NCBI GenBank assembly: GCA_963704505.1
Contig: OY969912.1
Coordinates: 1,798,001 to 1,862,000 of the forward strand
From: VRUE01 sp963704505
Lineage (GTDB): Bacteria > Actinomycetota > Thermoleophilia > Solirubrobacterales > 70-9
Length of the DNA stretch: 64,000 bases
Direction of reading: 5' to 3'
In this document: positions 47,441 to 54,518 of the stretch, piece by piece
Layout of the letters: each line of letters begins with the position of its first letter
Position numbering within the stretch: position 1 is the stretch's first letter
Notes under the pieces: model-generated
Seen by the model: the letters and a program-made list of their open reading frames with translations, nothing else
What the model was told of the DNA's origin: nothing
Database searches by the model: none
Program-made: the position numbers and the translations under genes

Positions 47441-47986
47441 TCAGCCTTCGGTCAGCCAGGCGACGGCGCCGGGCAGGTCACTCGCCTCATGGTCGGGCCG
47501 TGGCTCATTCTCCGCGGTCGGCCCCAGCCGCACGGTCGTGATCCCGAGCCGGCGGCCCGCCTCGATGTCGAGGGCCGAGTCGCCGACCATCGCGGCGCCC
47601 TCGATCTCGACCCCGTCGACCTCGCGCGTCGCGCGCTTGAACATCCCGGTGCCCGGCTTGCGGCAATCGCACTCGTCCTTGCCGTGGGGGCAGTGGTAGA
47701 CCGCGTCGAGCTTGGCCCCTCCCGCGGCCAGGTCGGCGATCAGCCGCTCGTTGACAGCCTCGACGTCCGCCTCGCTCATCAGGCCGAGTGCGATTCCGCG
47801 CTGGTTGGTGACCACGACCACCTTGGCGGGCAGCTCGTTGAGGGCGCGGATCGCCTCCGCGGCCCCGGGCAGCAGCCTGAGCTGCTCGGGACGGCGGATG
47901 TAGTCGCCCTCCGTGGCCGGCTCGTTGATCGTCCCGTCGCGGTCGAGGAAGGCGGTCCGCCCGGGCTCGAGCCGGCGCGGGCTCAA
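47441..47986 (-). CDS. gmhB: D-glycero-D-manno-heptose-1,7-bisphosphate 7-phosphatase
   Basis: About 181 residues of the HAD superfamily. It carries FLDRDGTIN (catalytic Asp pair), VVVVTNQRG, the zinc-loop cysteines in YHCPHGKDECDCRKPGTGM, and MVGDSALDIEAG, all diagnostic of GmhB. The start is taken as TTG 47986, which overlaps the gmhA stop by four bases (TTGA); a GTG at 48022 would overlap by 40 and add 12 Arg-rich residues. With GmhA it makes an activated-heptose precursor, presumably for a surface glycan. Confidence 0.87.
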   Translation of the reverse strand: MSPRRLEPGRTAFLDRDGTINEPATEGDYIRRPEQLRLLPGAAEAIRALNELPAKVVVVTNQRGIALGLMSEADVEAVNERLIADLAAGGAKLDAVYHCPHGKDECDCRKPGTGMFKRATREVDGVEIEGAAMVGDSALDIEAGRRLGITTVRLGPTAENEPRPDHEASDLPGAVAWLTEG

Positions 47987-48585
47987 GCGGAGGCGCCGCC
48001 GGCCACGCTGCCCTCGACCCACTCGCAGATCGTGTGGGCGGCGAGCATGTGGCCCTCCTGGACCCGCGGCGTGTCGGCGCTCGGGATCGAGAGGACGAGC
48101 TCGGCCGCGGCGCCGACGGCGCCGGGGTCGGCCCCGGTCAACGCCACGGTCACCAGGCCGGCGTCCTGGGCCGCTTCCAGCCCTCTGACGACGTTGCGCG
48201 AACCGCCGCTGGTGGTCAGGCCGATGGCGACGTCGCCGGCGACGCCCAGGGCCGTCACCTGGCGGGCAAAGACCTCCTCGAAGCCGTAGTCGTTGCCGAT
48301 CGCGGTCACCGCCGACGGGTTCGCCATCAGCGCGATCGCCGGCAGCGGGCGCCGCTCGACCAGGTAGCGGCCGACGAACTCGGCGGCGACGTGGAGGGAG
48401 TCGGCGGCCGAGCCGCCGTTGCCGAAGAGCAGCAGCTTCTTGCCGGACGCGAAGGCGCCCGCGCAGGCCTGCGCGACCGCGGCGATCTGCGCGGCGCAGC
48501 GCTCGTCGTCGCGCATCGCCTCGACCACGGCGACGCCGTCGTCGAGCCGCGTCCGGACCAGCTCGATCGCCTCCGCCTCAGTCAT
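47983..48585 (-). CDS. gmhA: Sedoheptulose-7-phosphate isomerase
   Basis: A 200-residue SIS-domain enzyme from ATG 48585; an upstream GTG would add three residues. It shows LLLFGNGGSAADSLHVAAEFVGRY, LTTSGGSRNVVRGLEAA and the C-terminal HTICEWVE with the zinc/active-site His. It converts sedoheptulose 7-phosphate to D-glycero-D-manno-heptose 7-phosphate. Paired with gmhB; the kinase and nucleotidyltransferase steps are not in the window. In a bacterium without LPS the heptose likely enters the exopolysaccharide or S-layer glycan. Confidence 0.9.
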   Translation of the reverse strand: MTEAEAIELVRTRLDDGVAVVEAMRDDERCAAQIAAVAQACAGAFASGKKLLLFGNGGSAADSLHVAAEFVGRYLVERRPLPAIALMANPSAVTAIGNDYGFEEVFARQVTALGVAGDVAIGLTTSGGSRNVVRGLEAAQDAGLVTVALTGADPGAVGAAAELVLSIPSADTPRVQEGHMLAAHTICEWVEGSVAGGASA

Positions 48586-48688
48586 GGTCACCACCGGTCG
48601 AATTCATCGCCACCACGATATCCGCGCCGTTGGATGACGATCATCTAGCATCCCGCGCCGTTCCAAACCAGAGGAGAACCTGCAAGCG

Positions 48689-49231
48689 ATGAGCGAGACG
48701 TACGAGCTGACCACCGACCAGGCCGAGCGCGAGGCGAGCGGCGCCCACAGCTATGGCCGCTACCTCGAGGAGTTCGAGGTCGGGGCCGTCTACAAGCACT
48801 GGCCCGCGAAGACCGTGACCGAGTCGGACGACCATCTGTTCTGCCTGATCACGATGAATCACCACCCGCTTCACCTCAACGACGTCTACGCGAAGCAGTC
48901 CCAGCAGGGCCGCAACGTCGTCGTCGGGCCGCTGGTCTACTCGCTGGCGCTGGGGATGTCGGTCTCCGACGTCTCGGGCAAGGCGATCGCCAACCTGGCA
49001 ACCGACGAACTGAGCCATCCGAACCCGGTCTTCCACGGGGACACGCTCTTCTGCGAGACCGAGGTACTCGAGGTCAAGCCTTCGAAATCGAAGCCCGACC
49101 GCGGCGTGGTCAAGGTCCACACCCGGGTGCTGAACCAGGACGGCGTCCTCGTCGCCGAGTTCAAGCGCCTCGTGCTCGTCCCGCGCAAGGAGCCAGGCGA
49201 GGCTCCCAAGCCCGAGGGCGACGTCGAGTAG
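48689..49231 (+). CDS. mch: Mesaconyl-CoA hydratase (beta-methylmalyl-CoA dehydratase)
   Basis: A 180-residue MaoC hot-dog enzyme. YLEEFEVGAVYKHWP, TESDDHLFCLITMNHHPLH, GLVYSLALGMSVSDVSGKA-type core and PNPVFHGDTL match the Streptomyces ethylmalonyl-CoA-operon hydratase as I recall it. It adds water to mesaconyl-CoA to give beta-methylmalyl-CoA, the substrate of the Mcl encoded at 17.3 kb. A GAGGAGAA site precedes ATG 48689, and TAGCAT at about 40 bases upstream is a candidate -10. Its stop directly abuts that of the opposing gene. Confidence 0.9.
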   Translation: MSETYELTTDQAEREASGAHSYGRYLEEFEVGAVYKHWPAKTVTESDDHLFCLITMNHHPLHLNDVYAKQSQQGRNVVVGPLVYSLALGMSVSDVSGKAIANLATDELSHPNPVFHGDTLFCETEVLEVKPSKSKPDRGVVKVHTRVLNQDGVLVAEFKRLVLVPRKEPGEAPKPEGDVE

Positions 49232-49807
49232 TCAGTGCGCTTCGTCTGAGGCGTGGGCGGGGGGGCGCGACTCCTCCGCCAGCGAGGTGATCTCGAGCGG
49301 GCCCTGGGCCGCGTCCTCGAGCACCTCGCTCGCCTCTTCGGCCGAGCGCGCGTAGAGCTCGACCAGCATGTGGACGACGATCCGCTCGCCGTCGTGCTTG
49401 TGGAAGCGGACGTGGGTGAAGAACTCGCGCACCCCGGCGTCGCCGAAAGCGCCGTAGGTCAAGAACTCGATCGCTTCCGGCCCGGAACAGGTCTCGACCC
49501 TGTCCTGGTCGACGGTGACGGTGCAGGAGGCGACCCACGGGGTGCCGGCGACCATCCGTTCCCAGCGGTCTTCGATCGGGACAACACGATCTCCCTGGAA
49601 GGTCAAGTGCGGCTGGTCGTGCATGCAGTCGAGGCACTGGACCACCGATTCCTGGACCTCGTCGATGCCCTCGGCGGGAATTCCCGACTCGGGGTCGACG
49701 CGGCGGATCGCGTCGTAGTGGATCTGGATCTCGAGGTTCTGCGACCAGCACCGATAACAGCGCAGCCAGGCCGATCGATCGCCGTTCAAGTCGCTCATGC
49801 CCTCCAT
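49232..49807 (-). CDS. CxxC zinc-ribbon protein of unknown function, downstream of ecm
   Basis: A 191-residue cytosolic protein. It has a likely zinc site made of RCYRCWSQ and VQCLDCMHD, then GDRVVPIEDRWERMV, a Cys-containing strand, and the helix-strand block FTHVRFHKHDGERIVVHM. No enzymatic motif is recognised. ATG 49807 has a GAGGAGG site; ATG 49798 is an alternative. It lies 22 bases behind the ethylmalonyl-CoA mutase gene in the same transcript, so a role in that pathway or in mutase maintenance is possible. Confidence 0.65.
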   Translation of the reverse strand: MEGMSDLNGDRSAWLRCYRCWSQNLEIQIHYDAIRRVDPESGIPAEGIDEVQESVVQCLDCMHDQPHLTFQGDRVVPIEDRWERMVAGTPWVASCTVTVDQDRVETCSGPEAIEFLTYGAFGDAGVREFFTHVRFHKHDGERIVVHMLVELYARSAEEASEVLEDAAQGPLEITSLAEESRPPAHASDEAH

Positions 49808-49829
49808 TGTCGTGCCTCCTCGGCGAAGG

Positions 49830-51824
49830 TCAGGCCGCGGCGCGGGCGCGGGAGCTTTCCGCGACCAGCCCGACGATCTCGCCCATGATCTGGTTGAGGT
49901 CGAAGTCCTTGGGCGTGTAGACGCCGTCGACCCCGGCCTCGCGCAGGCGCGCGGCATCGGCCGGCGGGATGATGCCGCCGGCGACAACCGGGGCGTCGAC
50001 GCCCTCGGCGCGAAGCAGGCGGACGACCTCGGGGACGAGCTCGAGGTGGGAGCCGGAGAGGATCGAGAGGCCGACCACGTCGACGTCCTCCTGCAGGGCC
50101 GACTCGGCGATCTCGGCCGGGGTGAGGCGGATCCCCTGGTAGATGACCTCCATGCCGGCGTCGCGTGCCCGCAGGGCGATCTGCTCGGAGCCGTTGGAGT
50201 GCCCGTCGAGGCCCGGCTTGCCGACCAGGATCTTGATTCGGTGGCCGATCTGCTCGGAGACCTCGTCGACCCGCTTGCGGATCCCGGCCAGCTGCTCGCG
50301 GTCGGCCGGCGGGGCGGCGCCGTCGACGCCGGTCGGGCCGCGGTAGGCGCCGAAGCCCTCGCGGAGCACCTCGGCCCACTCGCCGGTCGTGGCGCCCGCC
50401 TTGGCGGCGGCGATCGTCGCCGGCATCACGTTGCGATCGTCGCTGGCGGCGACCGCGGCAAGCTCCTCGAGCGCGGCCTTTACCGCGTCCTCGTCGCGCT
50501 CGGCCTTCCAGGCCTCGAGCGCCTCGACCCGTTCGCGCTCGACCTCGGGGTCGGGGGTGAGGATGCCGCCGTCGGCGCCCGCGGTCAGCGGCGAGTCCTC
50601 GGTCTCCGTGAAGCTGTTCTGCCCGATCACCTTCTGCTCGCCGGTCTCGATGCGGGCGACCCGCTCGCGGTGGGACTCGACCAGGCGGGCCTTCATGTAC
50701 GGGACCGCTGAGACGGCGCCTCCGTGCTCCTCGACCACGGCCATCTCGGCGCGAGCGCCCTCGGTGAGCTCCTCGACCAGCCCCTCCATGACCACCGAGC
50801 CCTCGAAGATGTCGGGGTACTCGAGCAGGTCGGTCTCGTTGGCGAGCACCTGCTGGATCCGCAGGCTCCACTGCTGGTCCCAGGGGCGGGGCAGGCCCAT
50901 CGCCTCGTTCCAGGCAGGGAGTTGGATCGCCCGGGCGCGGGCGTCGCGGCTGAGGGTCACCGCGAGCGCCTCGAGGACGATCCGCTGGATGTTGTTCTCG
51001 GGCTGGGCCTCGGTCAGTCCCAGGCTGTTGACCTGGACGCCGTAGCGGAAGCGCAGCATCTTCTCGTCGGTGACGCCGTAGCGCTCGCGGCCGATCTCGT
51101 TCCAGAGCCGGCCCATGGTCCGCAGCTTCGCGATCTCCTCGACCAGCCGGATCCCGGCGTTGACGAAGAAGGAGATGCGGCCGAAGACCTTGGGGAAATC
51201 GTCGTCGGACACCTGGCCGCGCGCCTTGACCTCGTCGAGGACGGCGATCCCGGTGGAGAGGGCGTAGGCGATCTCCTGCACCGGCGTCGCCCCGGCCTCC
51301 TGCAGGTGGTAGCTGCAGATGTTGGTCGGGTTCCAGCTCGGCACCTCGTTGACCGTGAAGGCGACCATGTCGGCGATCAGCCGCATCGAGGGCTCGGGCG
51401 GGAAGGCGTAGGTGCCGCGCGATAGGTACTCCTTGATGATGTCGTTCTGGGTGGTGCCCTTGAGCTCGGAGCGATCGATCCCGTTCTCCTCGGCGACCGT
51501 CACGTAGAGGCCGAGGAGCCAGGCGGCGGTGGCGTTGATCGTCATCGAGGTGTTCATGTCGTCGAGCGGGATGCCGTCGAGGAGCTGGTGCATGTCGCCT
51601 TTGTGGGCGATCGAGACGCCGACCTTGCCGACCTCGCCGCGGGCGAGGACGTGGTCTGGGTCGTAGCCGGTCTGGGTGGGCAGGTCGAAGGCGACCGAGA
51701 GCCCGGTCTGCCCCTTGGCGAGGTTGCCGCGATAGAGCTCATTCGAGCGGCGGGCATCGGAGTGCCCGGCATATGTGCGCATGACCCACGGTCGGTCCGG
51801 CTGCGGCAGGCGATGGTCGCTCAT
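49830..51824 (-). CDS. ecm: Ethylmalonyl-CoA mutase (B12-dependent)
   Basis: A 664-residue single-chain mutase. YAGHSDARRSNELYRGNLAKG and FDLPTQTGYDPDHVLARGEV distinguish the Ecm/MeaA branch, where YAGH replaces the YAGF of methylmalonyl-CoA mutase. The C-terminal B12 domain carries KPGLDGHSNGSEQ with the DxHxxG cobalamin motif and VVGLSILSGSHLEL. It rearranges ethylmalonyl-CoA to (2S)-methylsuccinyl-CoA. ATG 51824 has TAACAT 7 bases upstream. A zinc-ribbon gene follows. Confidence 0.94.
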   Translation of the reverse strand: MSDHRLPQPDRPWVMRTYAGHSDARRSNELYRGNLAKGQTGLSVAFDLPTQTGYDPDHVLARGEVGKVGVSIAHKGDMHQLLDGIPLDDMNTSMTINATAAWLLGLYVTVAEENGIDRSELKGTTQNDIIKEYLSRGTYAFPPEPSMRLIADMVAFTVNEVPSWNPTNICSYHLQEAGATPVQEIAYALSTGIAVLDEVKARGQVSDDDFPKVFGRISFFVNAGIRLVEEIAKLRTMGRLWNEIGRERYGVTDEKMLRFRYGVQVNSLGLTEAQPENNIQRIVLEALAVTLSRDARARAIQLPAWNEAMGLPRPWDQQWSLRIQQVLANETDLLEYPDIFEGSVVMEGLVEELTEGARAEMAVVEEHGGAVSAVPYMKARLVESHRERVARIETGEQKVIGQNSFTETEDSPLTAGADGGILTPDPEVERERVEALEAWKAERDEDAVKAALEELAAVAASDDRNVMPATIAAAKAGATTGEWAEVLREGFGAYRGPTGVDGAAPPADREQLAGIRKRVDEVSEQIGHRIKILVGKPGLDGHSNGSEQIALRARDAGMEVIYQGIRLTPAEIAESALQEDVDVVGLSILSGSHLELVPEVVRLLRAEGVDAPVVAGGIIPPADAARLREAGVDGVYTPKDFDLNQIMGEIVGLVAESSRARAAA

Positions 51825-51831
51825 GTCGTAA

Positions 51832-51837
51832 ATGTTA
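51832..51837 (-). promoter_or_regulatory. -10 hexamer TAACAT, leaderless-type promoter of ecm
   Basis: On the minus strand TAACAT ends 7 bases before ATG 51824, with no ribosome-binding site. It belongs to the 89-base divergent region shared with the secreted-protein gene at 51914. Confidence 0.55.
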
Positions 51838-51900
51838 TTTGCTGCGTGGAAAGTCCCCTTTCAGGCTCGCTAATACGCATCTTTTCCCCCGCCCTGTGTT

Positions 51901-51906
51901 TAGGGT
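51901..51906 (+). promoter_or_regulatory. -10 hexamer TAGGGT, leaderless-type promoter
   Basis: TAGGGT ends 7 bases before ATG 51914. The same hexamer precedes the genes at 6754, 6901 and 62534. Confidence 0.55.
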
Positions 51907-51913
51907 GGGACCG

Positions 51914-52609
51914 ATGAGCGCCAGACTCACATTCATCGCCCTGCTCGCCGTCGCGACGGCACTGGCCGTCGCCTCGAGCGCCTCGGCGGAGCTGATCACC
52001 CTCGATCGCAACTCGATGGAGAGTGATTTCCAACGCGCCGAGCCGGTCAAGCTGTCCGGGTCGAGCTGCGCCACCGGGGGCTCGGATCACGCATTCCGGG
52101 TCAAGGTCGGCAAGGCGACCAAGGAATGCACCTACCGGACCCCGGTGATCGGCCGAGACCTGCAGATCGCGGCGACCGAGCGCCTGCTCAGCAACACGCC
52201 GAAGTCGCTGCAGCGCAAGGCTTTCCTCGGCCTGACGCTGCGCGCCGGGGGCGGCTCGCACTACGACCTCCTCGTCTTCCCGCTGCAGCGCAAGGCCCAG
52301 CTGCGCAAGACCTTCACCGACGGCACGGTCAAATTCCTGCGGATCGCCAAGGACGTGACCTCGGTCAAGCCCGTCAACCAGGCGAACAAGCTGCGGCTGC
52401 GCGCTTTCAACATCACCGACGGCCCTGAAAAGGGCGCCTGCCGGATCCTCGGCTACGTCGGCAGCCAGCTGGTCGCCGACTTCACCGATCACGCCGCCGG
52501 CGACCTCCAGGGCCGCGCGTCGGGCTTCTCGATCGGCGCGACCAGCAACGCCAAAGGCCTGGTCGCGAGCGTCGACGACGTGATCGTCCGCGCACCCAAC
52601 CCGTTCTAG
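51914..52609 (+). CDS. Secreted beta-rich protein, unknown
   Basis: A 231-residue exported protein with signal peptide 1-25 (FIALLAVATALAVASSASA). The mature part has three cysteines (SSCATGG, ECTYRT, GACRIL) and alternating beta segments such as YDLLVFPLQRK, ending in VASVDDVIVRAPNPF. The closing pattern resembles the last strands of jelly-roll/lectin-like domains seen in the 23-kb secreted protein. No enzyme motif is recognised. Confidence 0.7.
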   Translation: MSARLTFIALLAVATALAVASSASAELITLDRNSMESDFQRAEPVKLSGSSCATGGSDHAFRVKVGKATKECTYRTPVIGRDLQIAATERLLSNTPKSLQRKAFLGLTLRAGGGSHYDLLVFPLQRKAQLRKTFTDGTVKFLRIAKDVTSVKPVNQANKLRLRAFNITDGPEKGACRILGYVGSQLVADFTDHAAGDLQGRASGFSIGATSNAKGLVASVDDVIVRAPNPF

Positions 52610-52641
52610 ACGGTCCCGCGCCGACCCGCATAATTCGGGCA

Positions 52642-52932
52642 ATGTCGACGACGACGATCGAGCGGCCGCGAACCGGAGGCCCGGACTCGGGCCTGGGGGG
52701 CCAGTGGCGGGTGATCGTGCGCAACGACAGCCACAACACCTTCGAGCACGTCGCCGCCACCCTGGCGCGGGTCATCCCCGGGGTCGACCTCAACCGGGGG
52801 CACCGGATCGCCGACCAGATTCACAACAGCGGCCAGGCGATTGTCTGGACCGGCCAGCGCGAGCCCGCCGAGCACTATTGGGAGCAGCTCTCCTCCGCAG
52901 GCCTTACGATGGCGCCGTTGGAGCGGGCCTAG
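52642..52932 (+). CDS. clpS: ClpS-like Clp protease adaptor
   Basis: A 96-residue protein whose C-terminal 75 residues match the ClpS core: WRVIVRNDSHNTFEHVAATL, then HRIADQIHNSGQAIVWTG and GLTMAPLE. The N-degron pocket residues are kept: Asn28, Asp29 and His61. It would deliver N-degron substrates to a ClpA/ClpC unfoldase. The second Asp of the usual NDD is Ser. No clp gene lies nearby. A TAATTC element is eight bases or fewer from the ATG, too weak to call. Confidence 0.82.
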   Translation: MSTTTIERPRTGGPDSGLGGQWRVIVRNDSHNTFEHVAATLARVIPGVDLNRGHRIADQIHNSGQAIVWTGQREPAEHYWEQLSSAGLTMAPLERA

Positions 52933-52985
52933 GCGGGTCCGGATCGATCGCCCTCCGGAGGAGGGCCCGAACAAGGGGAGCAAGG

Positions 52986-54179
52986 GTGTCTCGTTCAAGG
53001 GTGAGGAACGTCCTGTCGTTGTCGATCGCGATGCTGGCACTGGCGGTTGTCGCGCCTGCGGCCGCCTCGGCCACCGGGTCGATCGCGGGCACGGTTACCG
53101 CGGCCAGTGGGGGTGCGGCGCTCGGTGGGGTCGAAGTCTGCGCCGAATCCAGCCTCCACCGGGAATGCGTGAAAACGGGCAGCGATGGGAAATACATCTT
53201 TCCGAGCCTGGTCGAAGGCGAGTACGAAGTCGATTTCAGGCCGGCTCCCCAGACCAACTACCTCTACCAGGCGTACCCTGAAAAATCGCCCCCGGCCGAG
53301 GGAGACCCGGTGGAAGTGATCTCCGGCCAGGCGGTCACGGGGATCAACGGCAAACTGAAATCGGGAGGGCAGATCACGGGCAGAGTCACCGACGCGGGCA
53401 CCGCGCAGGGCATCGCCGGGATCGAAGCATGCGCTTCGCGGGGCGGCGGCACGACCTGCGACGTGACCGATTCAAACGGCGACTATGGGATCGTCGGCCT
53501 GCAGACCAACTCGTTCACGGTCTACTTCGATCCGCTCGCGACCGACTACATCTTTCAGGTCTACAAAGGAATCACGGACACCAACGCGGAAGGCACCCAG
53601 GTCGCGGTCACAGCCGGCGCGGTAACCAAAAGCATCGACGACAAATTGACCGTGGGGGCCTCGATCTCCGGTCACGTCACCGACGCCGCAACCGGGACCG
53701 GGCTCGAGGAAATCTTCGTCTGCGTGACCGGGGGGACGATCAGCGAGTTCTTCCCCGAATGTGAATTCACCGGTGCCGGCGGCGCCTTCAAAGTCCGCGG
53801 CCTGCTTCCGGGCACCTACCAGGTCGGCTTCTCCGAAGAACCGGACTCTCAGCTCGCGGATGGCTACGACACTCAGTTCTTCGACGGTAAGGCGACGATC
53901 GAGGAAGCGACGCCAATTGCTTTGGTCGCCGCGCAGGCGCGGACCGGGGTGGACGCCCACCTCAAGAAAACCGGCTCAGGCGGTGGCGAAAATCCGCCGC
54001 CCACCGGCGGTGGTGGCGCAGGTGGCGGTGGTCAAGGCGGCGGTCAGACTCCGCCGGCGACGAACCTGCCGGGACCGCCCTCGAGCAAGGCCACGAAGTG
54101 CAAGAAGGGCTTCAAGAAGAAGACGGTCAAGGGCAAGTCCCGCTGCGTCAAGAAGAAGAAGCCCAAGAAGAAGCACTGA
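52986..54179 (+). CDS. Secreted protein with three carboxypeptidase-regulatory-like repeats and Lys-rich tail
   Basis: A 397-residue exported protein. GTG 52986 has AAGGGGAG six bases upstream. A signal peptide (SIAMLALAVVAPAAASA) is followed by three prealbumin-like beta repeats (about 30-120, 122-215, 217-315). Each starts with a GxIxGxVTxAxxGxxLxGxxVC pattern and contains a Cys pair. A Gly/Pro linker follows, then a basic end with CKKGFKKKTVKGKSRCVK, a tail I associate with Solirubrobacterales exported proteins. Likely surface display or adhesion; the tail may bind anionic wall polymer. Confidence 0.8.
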   Translation: MSRSRVRNVLSLSIAMLALAVVAPAAASATGSIAGTVTAASGGAALGGVEVCAESSLHRECVKTGSDGKYIFPSLVEGEYEVDFRPAPQTNYLYQAYPEKSPPAEGDPVEVISGQAVTGINGKLKSGGQITGRVTDAGTAQGIAGIEACASRGGGTTCDVTDSNGDYGIVGLQTNSFTVYFDPLATDYIFQVYKGITDTNAEGTQVAVTAGAVTKSIDDKLTVGASISGHVTDAATGTGLEEIFVCVTGGTISEFFPECEFTGAGGAFKVRGLLPGTYQVGFSEEPDSQLADGYDTQFFDGKATIEEATPIALVAAQARTGVDAHLKKTGSGGGENPPPTGGGGAGGGGQGGGQTPPATNLPGPPSSKATKCKKGFKKKTVKGKSRCVKKKKPKKKH

Positions 54180-54224
54180 CGATCCGCGCCTCGCCCGACC
54201 GGCCGGCGCTAGGAGGCGCGGCGG

Positions 54225-54518
54225 CTACTCGCCGGCGACGAGCGTGTGCCAGGAGGGCAGGATCGGCAGGTCGTGGAGGTTGAGGATGCTGGCGCGGATG
54301 TCCGCGACCTCCTCGGAGTACCACCAGCGTTCGAAGTCGGCGCGGCTCTCCCAGGTCGCGGTCTGCTGGAAGGCGAGCGGGTCGTCGATGGAGCGGGTCA
54401 GGGACCAGCTCTTCGCCCCGTAGGAGGCCATCCGCTCCGCCGCCGGCTCCCAGAGGTCAAGAAAACGGTCGGCCCTGAACGGCGCGATGTGCCAATCGAG
54501 AACGCAGACCTCGCTCAT
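54225..54518 (-). CDS. Small antibiotic-biosynthesis-monooxygenase-fold-like protein, unknown
   Basis: A 97-residue protein with VCVLDWHIAPFRADRFLDLW, ATWESRADFERWWYSEE and a C-terminal strand, a ferredoxin-like/dimeric alpha-beta barrel layout. Its ATG overlaps the Ccr stop by four bases (ATGA), so it is translationally coupled to it. No catalytic residue can be assigned. It may be an accessory of the carboxylase/reductase or simply a passenger. Confidence 0.6.
   Translation of the reverse strand: MSEVCVLDWHIAPFRADRFLDLWEPAAERMASYGAKSWSLTRSIDDPLAFQQTATWESRADFERWWYSEEVADIRASILNLHDLPILPSWHTLVAGE

Noticed and set aside
49830..51824. Methylmalonyl-CoA mutase
   Set aside because: The YAGH signature, single-chain length and partner genes fit ethylmalonyl-CoA mutase.
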